Source of the DNA: Acetobacter farinalis
GTDB lineage: Bacteria > Pseudomonadota > Alphaproteobacteria > Acetobacterales > Acetobacteraceae
Reading direction: 5' to 3'
DNA length: 64,000 bases
Assembly (NCBI RefSeq): GCF_026240015.1
Contig: NZ_JAPIUX010000003.1
Location: 1 to 64,000 of the forward strand
Shown: piece by piece, positions 34,525 through 42,322 of the stretch
How the letters are laid out: every line of letters begins with the position of its first letter
Position numbering within the stretch: position 1 is the stretch's first letter
The notes under the pieces: model-generated
What the model was told of the DNA's origin: nothing
The model's database searches: none
Seen by the model: the letters and a program-made list of their open reading frames with translations, nothing else
Program-made: the position numbers and the translations under genes

Positions 34525-36624
34525 TTACTCCGCCGCCACTGCCGCTGCAGGCCCGTAAACGCGGGAACATTCCGCCATGGTCGGGCTGGCCCGGCTGATG
34601 GCATTTGTCAGGTAATAATCCCGCACCACAGGCCTGAAGGCTCCTGCCTCAACGCGCCCTTCCGGCGCGCTGACCGAAGCCGCCGCAGCGGGAGCAGAAG
34701 TCCCCTGCCCGGCAATCTGCGCCGCGGGTTGCAGCCCCCCGCCCCCCTGCCGGAATACCGGATTGATGGCCGCCATACGTTCGCGCACTGCCTCCAGCGT
34801 GTCATAAGGCAGCGTCTTGCCCAGCACTTCTGAAAAAGCCCGGAGAATACGCCAGTCCTCCCGCGCCTCGCCGGGCGGGAAAACAGCGCGGAAACTGCGC
34901 TGAACACGGCCTTCCGTGTTCACATAGGTGCCGGGTTTTTCCGTATAGGCCGCACCGGGCAGAATGATATCCGCACGGGCCGCTGCGGCATCCCCATGGT
35001 GGCCCTGATACACCACGAATGTCTCTGTCCCGATTTTATCAACCGGGAACTCATCCGCTCCCAGCAGCCAGAGAATATCCACCCCGCCACGCAGCATGCC
35101 GGACGCCGAGCGCCCACGCAGGCCGGGCACAAGCCCAAGATCCAGCCCAGCCACGCGGGACGCGGCCGTATGCAGGATATTCAGCCCCTGCCAGCCCTCG
35201 GCCACGGCTTCACCCTGAGAAAGCAGGGTCTGGCATGCCGCATAAATTCCGGCGGCATCCGGGCGCGTCAGGGCACCATGCCCGAGAATGATCATCGGGC
35301 GCTTTGCCTTGCGGAAGGCCTCGGCAAATTCTGAGCCTCCGGCCTGCAGCGCGCCCAGCGCCTCCGGCCCATCCCCCAGAACCGTGACATCATATGTCGG
35401 GTCCGTAGGCGGTTGGCCAATCATCCCGATGGGAAAATGCCCCCGCCCGGCAGCAAGAAAGCGCTTGCGGATACGGGCATTGAGCACCGGCGCTTCATGC
35501 CGGGGGTGCGTTCCCACCAGCAGAAGGACATCCGCTTCCCCTATGCCGGTAATGCCACTGTTAAACAGATATCCTTCGCGCGAGGTGAGATCATACCACG
35601 CGTTATCCTGCCGACAGTCGACATTGGGGGAGCCGAGAGCGGCCATCAGGTCTTTCAGGGCGCACAGGCTTTCCGCATCACACAGATCTCCCGCCACCGC
35701 ACCAATCTGATAGCCTGCAACACCATCCAGCCTGCGGGCCAGCGCCACAAATGCATCCTGCCAGGAGGCTTCCACAAGCTTGCCATGCACCCGCACCCAC
35801 GGGCGATCCAGCCGCCTGCGCTTCAACCCGTCAATTGAAAAACGGCCTTTATCAGACAGCCATTCTTCATTCACCTCATCATTCACCCGAGGCACAATCC
35901 GCATAACCTCACCGCTACGCGCATGAACCTGAATATTGGTGCCGACAGCATCCATCACATCAATGCTGTCTGTCTTCTTGTATTCCCAGGAGCGACCGTG
36001 GAAGGCTGCGGGCTTGGATGTCAGTGCGCCAACAGGGCAGACATCAATCAGATTGCCTGACAGCTCGGACGTCAGGGCCTTTTCCACATAGGTGGTGATC
36101 TCAGCGTTTTCCCCGCGAAACACCATGCCCAGTTCCGGCGTGCCAGCAACCTCCGTGGTGAAGCGCACACACCGCGTGCACTGGATGCAGCGCGTCATGA
36201 CGGTTTTGACCAGCGGGCCAATATCCTTGTCCGTCACGGCCCTCTTTGCTTCGTGGTAGCGTGAGATGCCCGTGCCGTAACCGTATGCCTGATCCTGCAG
36301 ATCACACTCACCGCCCTGATCACAGATCGGGCAATCCAGCGGGTGGTTAATCAGCAGAAATTCCATCACGGCACGCCGGGCGCGCCGCACAACTTCCGTA
36401 TCCGTCAGGATTTCCATCCCTTCGGACACGGGAAAACCGCAGGAGGCAACAGGCTTTGGCGCACGCGCCACCTGCACAAGGCACATCCGGCAATTCCCCG
36501 CGACCGAGAGCCGCTCATGGTAGCAGAAGCGCGGGATTTCCTTCCCTGCGGCCTCGCAGGCCTGCAAGGCGCTGAAATCGGGCGGCACATCAACCGGAGT
36601 GCCATCAACAATCACCCTCACCAT
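34525..36624 (-). CDS. nuoG: Complex I subunit NuoG
   Basis: The 699-residue subunit starts with a 2Fe-2S ferredoxin domain (IPRFCYHERLSVAGNCRMC), then HPLDCPICDQGGECDLQD with the His-ligated N5 cluster and CIQCTRCVRF with the N4 cluster region. A molybdopterin-oxidoreductase-like domain without cofactor follows. The C-terminus contains a proline- and alanine-rich linker (about 630-660). It carries electrons from NuoF to NuoI. It lies six bases after nuoF. Confidence 0.93.
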   Translation of the reverse strand: MVRVIVDGTPVDVPPDFSALQACEAAGKEIPRFCYHERLSVAGNCRMCLVQVARAPKPVASCGFPVSEGMEILTDTEVVRRARRAVMEFLLINHPLDCPICDQGGECDLQDQAYGYGTGISRYHEAKRAVTDKDIGPLVKTVMTRCIQCTRCVRFTTEVAGTPELGMVFRGENAEITTYVEKALTSELSGNLIDVCPVGALTSKPAAFHGRSWEYKKTDSIDVMDAVGTNIQVHARSGEVMRIVPRVNDEVNEEWLSDKGRFSIDGLKRRRLDRPWVRVHGKLVEASWQDAFVALARRLDGVAGYQIGAVAGDLCDAESLCALKDLMAALGSPNVDCRQDNAWYDLTSREGYLFNSGITGIGEADVLLLVGTHPRHEAPVLNARIRKRFLAAGRGHFPIGMIGQPPTDPTYDVTVLGDGPEALGALQAGGSEFAEAFRKAKRPMIILGHGALTRPDAAGIYAACQTLLSQGEAVAEGWQGLNILHTAASRVAGLDLGLVPGLRGRSASGMLRGGVDILWLLGADEFPVDKIGTETFVVYQGHHGDAAAARADIILPGAAYTEKPGTYVNTEGRVQRSFRAVFPPGEAREDWRILRAFSEVLGKTLPYDTLEAVRERMAAINPVFRQGGGGLQPAAQIAGQGTSAPAAAASVSAPEGRVEAGAFRPVVRDYYLTNAISRASPTMAECSRVYGPAAAVAAE

Positions 36625-36629
36625 AGCCT

Positions 36630-37958
36630 TTACTCCGCAGCCACTGGCACGCCGGAGGCTGGCACCTGAACCAGCCCGGTGCCGCCATGCGTTGCCTTAT
36701 AGTGGCGGATGCGCGCCTCCAGCTCCGGCCGGAAATGGCGGATAAGCCCCTGAATAGGCCAGGCCGCCGCATCCCCCAGCGCGCAGATGGTATTGCCTTC
36801 CACCTGCCGGGTGACCTGCTCCAGCAGGTCAATTTCTTCCAGTTCGGCCCGCCCCTGCACCATGCGGTCCATCATGCGCATCATCCATCCGGTACCTTCC
36901 CGGCATGGCGTGCACTGCCCGCAGCTCTCATGTTTGAAAAACCGTGAGAACCGGGCAATAGCTTCCACAATATCGGTGGATTTATCCATGACGATCATGC
37001 ACCCCGTTCCCAGGCCAGACTGCACGGCACGAAGACTGTCATAATCCATAAGAACAGTCTCACACACGGATTTTGGCAAGACAGGAACAGAGCAGCCACC
37101 GGGAATAACGGCCAGAAGATTATCCCACCCACCACGGACACCGCCTCCGTGCTTCTCGATAATCTCTTTGAGCGGCACACTGAGTTCTTCTTCAAAAACA
37201 CAGGGTGTATTCACATGGCCGGAAATGGCCATCAACTTGCTGCCTGTATTATTCGGCCGGCCAAGCCCAGCAAACCATGCCCCTCCCCGGCGCATGATTG
37301 TCGAGGCGACGGCAATACTTTCCACGTTATTCACCGTGGTCGGGCAGCCATACAGACCCACCCCGGCAGGAAACGGCGGCTTCATCCGGGGCTGGCCTTT
37401 TTTGCCTTCCAGACTTTCCAGCTGGGCCGTTTCTTCCCCGCAGATATAGGCACCTGCTCCACGATGGATAAAGAAATCAAAATCCCAACCCGAGCCCGCA
37501 GCATTTTTACCAATAAGCCCGGCTTCATAGGCTTCATCAACAGCCACCTGAAGACGCATTGCCTCGTTGAAAAACTCACCGCGCACGTAAATATAGGCTA
37601 CATGCGCACCCATTGCGAAGGCGGCAATCAGCGCACTTTCAATCAGCTTGTGCGGTTCATGCCGTAAAACTTCGCGGTCCTTGCAGGTGCCGGGCTCAGA
37701 TTCATCCCCGTTGATAACGAGATAGTGCGGCTTGCCATCAGACTGTTTTGGCATGAAGGACCACTTCAGTCCGGTCGGGAAACCAGCCCCCCCACGGCCA
37801 CGCAGGCCTGAGGCTTTCATTTCCGCAATAATTCCGTCACGCCCCTTTGCAAGAATGGCAGCCGTATCCTGCCAGTCACCCCGCTTGCGCGCGCCCTCAA
37901 GCCGCCAGTCCCCCTGGCCGTAGAGGTTTGTGAAGATCCGGTCCTTGTCCTGCAACAT
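36630..37958 (-). CDS. nuoF: Complex I subunit NuoF, NADH and FMN binding
   Basis: The 442-residue subunit has the NADH-binding glycine loop GLRGRGGAGFPTGLKWSFMP, the FMN-binding GAGAYICGEETAQLESLEG and the N3 cluster cysteines in ESCGQCTPCREGTGWM plus a later Cys (NTICALGDAAAWP). It is the electron entry point of complex I. It begins 11 bases after nuoE. Confidence 0.95.
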   Translation of the reverse strand: MLQDKDRIFTNLYGQGDWRLEGARKRGDWQDTAAILAKGRDGIIAEMKASGLRGRGGAGFPTGLKWSFMPKQSDGKPHYLVINGDESEPGTCKDREVLRHEPHKLIESALIAAFAMGAHVAYIYVRGEFFNEAMRLQVAVDEAYEAGLIGKNAAGSGWDFDFFIHRGAGAYICGEETAQLESLEGKKGQPRMKPPFPAGVGLYGCPTTVNNVESIAVASTIMRRGGAWFAGLGRPNNTGSKLMAISGHVNTPCVFEEELSVPLKEIIEKHGGGVRGGWDNLLAVIPGGCSVPVLPKSVCETVLMDYDSLRAVQSGLGTGCMIVMDKSTDIVEAIARFSRFFKHESCGQCTPCREGTGWMMRMMDRMVQGRAELEEIDLLEQVTRQVEGNTICALGDAAAWPIQGLIRHFRPELEARIRHYKATHGGTGLVQVPASGVPVAAE

Positions 37959-37969
37959 GCCCGTCTCTC

Positions 37970-38602
37970 CTACTTGTTTTCTGAAATGGAATGGACGGGG
38001 TCCATCAGTGTTTTACGTCCGCCTTCGGGAGCAGAACCACTGCGATTAATGGTTGGCCCTGCCGGAGGGCGTTCCCCTTTACGCAGCGATTCAATCAGCG
38101 CGACGGTACGCGGGCCGTCCATGTCTTCATAATAATCATCATCCACCTGAAGAATGGGCGCATTGGAACACGCCCCCAGACATTCCACCTGTGTCAGGGT
38201 GAACTGGCCATCCGCGCTGGTTTCTCCAAATGCCGTAATGCCCGTGGCCCGCTTGCAGGCCGCCACAACATCATCCGAGCCACGCAGCCAGCAGGGTGTG
38301 GTGGTGCAAACCTGCAAATGGTAGCGCCCCACAGGTTTTGTGTTGAACATGGTGTAAAAGGAAGCCACCTCGTAAACACGAATGGCCGCCATACCCAGCC
38401 TGCGCGCAATCTCATCCATCGCAACAACAGGCACCCATGCGCTGCCGGTCAGCCGCCCCATCTGTCTCTGTGCGATATAGAGCAGAGGCATGACCGCGCT
38501 AGCTTTGCGCTCCGGCGGATATTTGCTGAGCGCAACAACAATTTCTGCTTCGGAGGCAGAATCAAAAACAAAGCTGTCTGGTTGTGCCTGTTGGGTGTTC
38601 AT
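37970..38602 (-). CDS. nuoE: Complex I subunit NuoE, 2Fe-2S
   Basis: The 210-residue thioredoxin-like subunit holds the N1a cluster: CTTTPCWLRG supplies two cysteines and ECLGACSNAP the other two. A C-terminal tail of about 40 residues with PPAGPTINRSG is typical of alphaproteobacterial NuoE. The start overlaps nuoD by four bases. Confidence 0.93.
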   Translation of the reverse strand: MNTQQAQPDSFVFDSASEAEIVVALSKYPPERKASAVMPLLYIAQRQMGRLTGSAWVPVVAMDEIARRLGMAAIRVYEVASFYTMFNTKPVGRYHLQVCTTTPCWLRGSDDVVAACKRATGITAFGETSADGQFTLTQVECLGACSNAPILQVDDDYYEDMDGPRTVALIESLRKGERPPAGPTINRSGSAPEGGRKTLMDPVHSISENK

Positions 38603-39882
38603 CGGTCAATCTCCCCAAAAACAAGATCGAGAGAGCCAAGAACCGCCACCATATCCGCCAGCATGGACCGGCGGGACAGTTCATCCAGCGCCTGCAAATG
38701 CGCGAAACCGGTCGGACGAATTTTGCAGCGATACGGGCGATTGCTACCATCAGCCACCAGATACACCCCGAACTCCCCTTTCGGGCTTTCCACCGCCGTA
38801 TATGTCGCACCCGGCGGCACATGATACCCCTCACTATAGAGCTTGAAGTGATGGATCAGCGCCTCCATCGAGCGCTTCATTTCCGCACGCGGCGGCGGGC
38901 TGAATTTCGGGTCCTGCACTTTGACCGCACCGGGCCGGATCTGTGTCAGGCACTGTTCGATAATGCTGACACTCTCACGCATTTCCGCAACACGCACCAG
39001 ATAGCGATCATAACAGTCGCCATGCCGGGCTACAGGCACATTAAACTCCACCTTATGGTAATTGTCATAAGGCTGCGTACGCCGCAGATCCCACGGCACA
39101 CCGGACGCCCTGAGGCAGGGGCCACTGAACCCCCACGCCAGAGCCTGCTCACTTGTAAAAATGCCAATCCCGACAGTGCGTTGCTTCCATATCCGGTTTT
39201 CCGTCAGCAGCCCTTCCAGCTCATCAATCCACGCCGGAAATTCCTTGGCCCAGGCCCCGATTTTATCTTCCAGACCCGCCGGAATATCCCGCGCCACACC
39301 GCCCGGGCGGAAATAATTGGCATGGAACCGCGCACCGGATGCTGCTTCGTAGAACTCCAGAAGCTTCTCGCGCTCTTCATACCCCCACAGGGCGGGCGTT
39401 ACCGCGCCACAGTCCAGACCGAGAGCGGTAATATTCAAAATATGGTTCAGAACACGAGTGATTTCCGCAAACATCACCCTCAGCCAACGGGCGCGTTCAG
39501 GAATTTCAATCCCGAGAAGCTTTTCCGTCGCCAGCGCGAAGGCCTGCTCCTCACACATGGGAGAAACATAGTCCAGCCGGTCAAAATACGGGAGCGCCTT
39601 CTGATAGGTCTTATACTCGATCAGCTTTTCCGTACCACGGTGTAAAAGGCCGATATGCGGCACCGTGCGCGTAACAAGCTCGCCTTCCATATCCAGCACA
39701 AGGCGCAGCACACCATGCGCGGACGGGTGCTGTGGCCCGAAGTTCAGCGTGTGGGAGTTAAGCTCCAGCGTCTTGCTTTCCTGCGCAGCCCCCGGCTGGT
39801 CAGGCAGCAGGGTTTCCGGAATATCCACGCGCAGAATCTCATCTGCTTCACGGAGCAGGGCTTCCTTGCTTACATCCGTCAT
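38599..39882 (-). CDS. nuoD: Complex I subunit NuoD
   Basis: The 427-residue 49-kDa-type subunit contains NFGPQHPSAHGVLRLVLDMEGE with the quinone-site His, LDRLDYVSPMCEEQAFALATEK, and the C-terminal DMVAVLGSLDLVFGEIDR. The N-terminal about 30 residues are polar and variable. It forms the quinone cavity with NuoB and NuoH. The nuoC and nuoD genes are separate here, not fused as in E. coli. Confidence 0.95.
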   Translation of the reverse strand: MTDVSKEALLREADEILRVDIPETLLPDQPGAAQESKTLELNSHTLNFGPQHPSAHGVLRLVLDMEGELVTRTVPHIGLLHRGTEKLIEYKTYQKALPYFDRLDYVSPMCEEQAFALATEKLLGIEIPERARWLRVMFAEITRVLNHILNITALGLDCGAVTPALWGYEEREKLLEFYEAASGARFHANYFRPGGVARDIPAGLEDKIGAWAKEFPAWIDELEGLLTENRIWKQRTVGIGIFTSEQALAWGFSGPCLRASGVPWDLRRTQPYDNYHKVEFNVPVARHGDCYDRYLVRVAEMRESVSIIEQCLTQIRPGAVKVQDPKFSPPPRAEMKRSMEALIHHFKLYSEGYHVPPGATYTAVESPKGEFGVYLVADGSNRPYRCKIRPTGFAHLQALDELSRRSMLADMVAVLGSLDLVFGEIDR

Positions 39883-40541
39883 CCGCGTGACCTCTTGATA
39901 TGCTGCCTGACTTCATGGGCCTTCTCGTCACCCGGCAAGGTCATCATGCCTTCCCAAGGGGAAACGAAGTCAAAATCCCGGAAGTCCTGCGTGAGGGAAA
40001 CCGGCTCTTTCACCACCTCGCGGCGCTCCAGATCGTAACGGACCTCTTCATACCCGGTCAGCGGGAAGTCCTTACGCAGAGGGAACCCCTCAAACCCGTC
40101 ATCCGTCAGGATGCGCCGCAGGTCCGGGTGCCCGGAAAACTGCACGCCGAACAGATCGTAACACTCACGCTCCCACCAGGAGGCAGACGGCCACAGCCCG
40201 GATATGGACGGCACCGGCGTCCTTTCATCCGTGGTGATAATCACGCGGATACGCTGATTATGCGTGACAGACAGCAGGTTATAGACAACCTCAAACCGCT
40301 CCGCGCGGCTGGGATAGTCCACCCCGCACAGATCCATCATCTGCTCGAAGCGGCAGGCACGATCATCCCGCAGGAACGCCATGAGCGGCAGAATCTGGTC
40401 GCGCGTGGTGCGCACCACCAGTTCCCCCTTTTCCAGCTCTGCGGAAGAGATGCCCGGCCGTGTCGTGGCGAGGGTAAAGGCCAGCGCCCCGAGGCGCCCC
40501 TGCATACGGACCTGCCGTGAGGAAACGGGACGCTCAGCCAC
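39879..40541 (-). CDS. nuoC: Complex I subunit NuoC
   Basis: The 220-residue 30-kDa-type subunit shows WWERECYDLFGVQFSGHPDLRRILTDDGFEGFPLRKDFPL, the family signature, then the C-terminal YDLERREVVKEPVSL tail. It overlaps nuoB by eight bases and nuoD by four. Confidence 0.94.
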   Translation of the reverse strand: MAERPVSSRQVRMQGRLGALAFTLATTRPGISSAELEKGELVVRTTRDQILPLMAFLRDDRACRFEQMMDLCGVDYPSRAERFEVVYNLLSVTHNQRIRVIITTDERTPVPSISGLWPSASWWERECYDLFGVQFSGHPDLRRILTDDGFEGFPLRKDFPLTGYEEVRYDLERREVVKEPVSLTQDFRDFDFVSPWEGMMTLPGDEKAHEVRQHIKRSRG

Positions 40542-41097
40542 GGAGAATGGTCCCTGTCCGACGGATTTTCTTCTGCAACAGCATAATGCCGTAAATCAGG
40601 GCCTCAGCCGTGGGCGGGCACCCGGGCACATACACATCCACCGGCACAATCCGGTCACACCCGCGCACCACGGAGTAGGAATAGTGGTAATAGCCGCCAC
40701 CATTGGCGCAGGACCCCATGGAGATCACCCAGCGTGGTTCCGCCATCTGCTCGTAAAGCCGACGCAGCACCGGGGCCATCTTGTTCGTCAGCGTACCTGC
40801 CACGATCATGACATCAGACTGGCGCGGTGAGCCGCGAGGAATAATCCCCATCCGGTCCAGATCATAGCGGGGCATGTAGGCGTGGATCATCTCCACGGCA
40901 CAGCAGGCCAGCCCGAACGACATGGGCCACAGGCTACCCGTACGCCCCCAGTTGACCAGCTTGTCCAGATTGGCAACCACGAAGCCCTTTTCGGCAATAG
41001 CTCCGGTAATGCCGCGCACAACAGCATCCTGCTCCGGGCCCGGAGGAAGGGCTTCCCGATTCCAGAGAATGGTTTCGTCTTGCGGATTTGCAGACAT
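40534..41097 (-). CDS. nuoB: Complex I subunit NuoB, N2 cluster
   Basis: The protein has 187 residues from the ATG at 41097, which has GGGAG eight bases upstream; a frame to 41139 would overlap nuoA. The N2 4Fe-4S ligands are present: the tandem cysteines in SFGLACCAVEM, SMGSCANGGG and VPGCPPTAEAL. N2 donates electrons to quinone. Confidence 0.94.
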   Translation of the reverse strand: MSANPQDETILWNREALPPGPEQDAVVRGITGAIAEKGFVVANLDKLVNWGRTGSLWPMSFGLACCAVEMIHAYMPRYDLDRMGIIPRGSPRQSDVMIVAGTLTNKMAPVLRRLYEQMAEPRWVISMGSCANGGGYYHYSYSVVRGCDRIVPVDVYVPGCPPTAEALIYGIMLLQKKIRRTGTILRG

Positions 41098-41108
41098 CGG
41101 CGGCTCCC

Positions 41109-41474
41109 TCAATCCCAGTCCAGCGCGCCTTTGCGCCATTCATATAAAAACCCGATCCCCAGAACACTCAGGAACCCCAGCATGGACAAAAAACCGAACA
41201 GGCCAATACGGGAAAGGCTGACAGCCCAAGGGAACAGGAACGCGACTTCGAGATCGAAAATAATAAAAAGGATTGCGACCAGATAAAACCGCACATCAAA
41301 GCGACGCCGGGCATCATCAAAAGCTTCAAACCCGCATTCGTATGCCGTTACTTTTTCCGGGTACGGTTTCTGCTGGCCGCATACAAGGGCCATACCTAAC
41401 ATTGCCGCCGCAATAACAACCGAAATAGCACCGAATACCAGAACGGGCGCGTAGTCACCAAGAACAGAGGGCAT
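41109..41474 (-). CDS. nuoA: Complex I subunit NuoA
   Basis: The 121-residue protein has three membrane segments and the conserved loop KVTAYECGFEAFDDARRRFDVRFYLVAILFIIFDLEVAFLFPW, including the quinone-pocket Cys and the central acidic residues. It is the first gene of the nuo operon; the promoter should lie in the 250-base gap up to the tRNA-Val gene. Confidence 0.94.
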   Translation of the reverse strand: MPSVLGDYAPVLVFGAISVVIAAAMLGMALVCGQQKPYPEKVTAYECGFEAFDDARRRFDVRFYLVAILFIIFDLEVAFLFPWAVSLSRIGLFGFLSMLGFLSVLGIGFLYEWRKGALDWD

Positions 41475-41614
41475 CTGTATTCCTTGCGTGAGGAAGATCG
41501 TGAAGATCAGACATCATGCAAAGGAGCCTAAACCCAAGTCCTGACAACAACCATGCCCCATCACCAGTAATAATGGGCACTTTCCCGTGATTATTTTGGT
41601 CGGGAACGTTAAAA

Positions 41615-41630
41615 CGCCATAAATATGGCG
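41615..41630. promoter_or_regulatory. Perfect dyad upstream of the nuo operon
   Basis: CGCCATA (41615-41621), two bases, then TATGGCG (41624-41630) form a perfect seven-base inverted repeat about 140 bases before nuoA. No clear -35/-10 pair could be fixed around it. The position between tRNA-Val and nuoA makes an operator plausible. Confidence 0.35.
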
Positions 41631-41725
41631 GAATACTCAAGATTTGGGGGGGAATTCATAAAAGCGAGAGCATCTTGAATTTTCAGTGCTCTGCGCGGAA
41701 CACCATGACATTCCTGAAGAAATCA

Positions 41726-41800
41726 TGGTGGGCGATGACGGGGTCGAACCGCCGGCCCTCTCGGTGTAAACGAGACGCTCTACCTCTGAGCTAATCGCCC
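41726..41800 (-). tRNA. tRNA-Val (anticodon UAC)
   Basis: On the minus strand the acceptor arms GGGCGAT and ATCGCCC pair, the D arm is GCTC...GAGC, the anticodon stem is TCTCG/CGAGA with loop TTTACAC (anticodon TAC), and the T loop is GGTTCGACC. The CCA end is encoded (41726-41728). This is a standard 75-base tRNA including CCA. Confidence 0.93.
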
Positions 41801-41829
41801 GCTGAAAGCGTATGTGTCACAAACAGAAG

Positions 41830-41866
41830 CGGCCGGCAACCCTTCCAGTGGAAGTTTTACCGGCCG
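41830..41866 (-). terminator. Terminator after hup
   Basis: A 17-base stem with three mismatches (41830-41846 with 41850-41866, CGGCCGG at its base) and a three-base loop lies 30 bases after the hup stop and before tRNA-Val. On the minus strand it is followed by CTTCTGTTTG, a poor T tract. Confidence 0.5.
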
Positions 41867-41895
41867 GAAACCAGAAAACTGTCAGTCAGGAGACT

Positions 41896-42180
41896 TCAGC
41901 TCACGGCATCCTTCAGAGCCTTACCCGGCTTGAAGCGCACTGAGGTAGAGGCCGGAATATCAATTTCCTCGCCCGTACGCGGATTGCGCCCTTTGGCTGC
42001 CTTGCGTGAGGCCGTTACAAACGTGCCAAAACCGACCAGACGGACTTCCTGCTTGCGGGAAAGGGCCTTTTCGATTGCACCGAATACGGCGTCGACCACT
42101 TCTCCAGCCTTCGCCTTGGGCAGAGCTGCCTCGTCGGCCACTGCCGCAACGAGTTCCTGCTTGTTAAGTGGCTTCTCCAT
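41896..42180 (-). CDS. hup: HU-family DNA-binding protein
   Basis: From the ATG at 42180 (GAGAGG six bases upstream) the protein has 94 residues. It matches HU: NKQELVAAVADEA at the start, EVRLVGFGTFVTASRKAAKGRNPRTGEEI with the DNA-intercalating Pro arm, and FKPGKALKDAV. An upstream in-frame ATG at 42204 would add eight residues without a better site. It follows lon, a very common arrangement in proteobacteria. Confidence 0.93.
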   Translation of the reverse strand: MEKPLNKQELVAAVADEAALPKAKAGEVVDAVFGAIEKALSRKQEVRLVGFGTFVTASRKAAKGRNPRTGEEIDIPASTSVRFKPGKALKDAVS

Positions 42181-42254
42181 ATTACGCCTCTCTTTGTTTA
42201 TCATGAATGGAGCGGCGGGCGGCTTTAACGTCCGCCTCTCCGCTTCCCGCTCGC

Positions 42255-42282
42255 ACTATGCAGCCGTTTTCCGTTACGTCAA
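42255..42282 (-). promoter_or_regulatory. Putative hup promoter
   Basis: On the minus strand a TTGACG -35 (42277-42282), a 16-base spacer and a CATAGT -10 (42255-42260, four of six consensus bases) lie about 75 bases before the hup start. The -35 is the same as in the rRNA-type promoters at the window's left end. Confidence 0.45.
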
Positions 42283-42322
42283 CCAAGCAAGCGTAAACTT
42301 CCGTCACATAGCAAAATTTACG

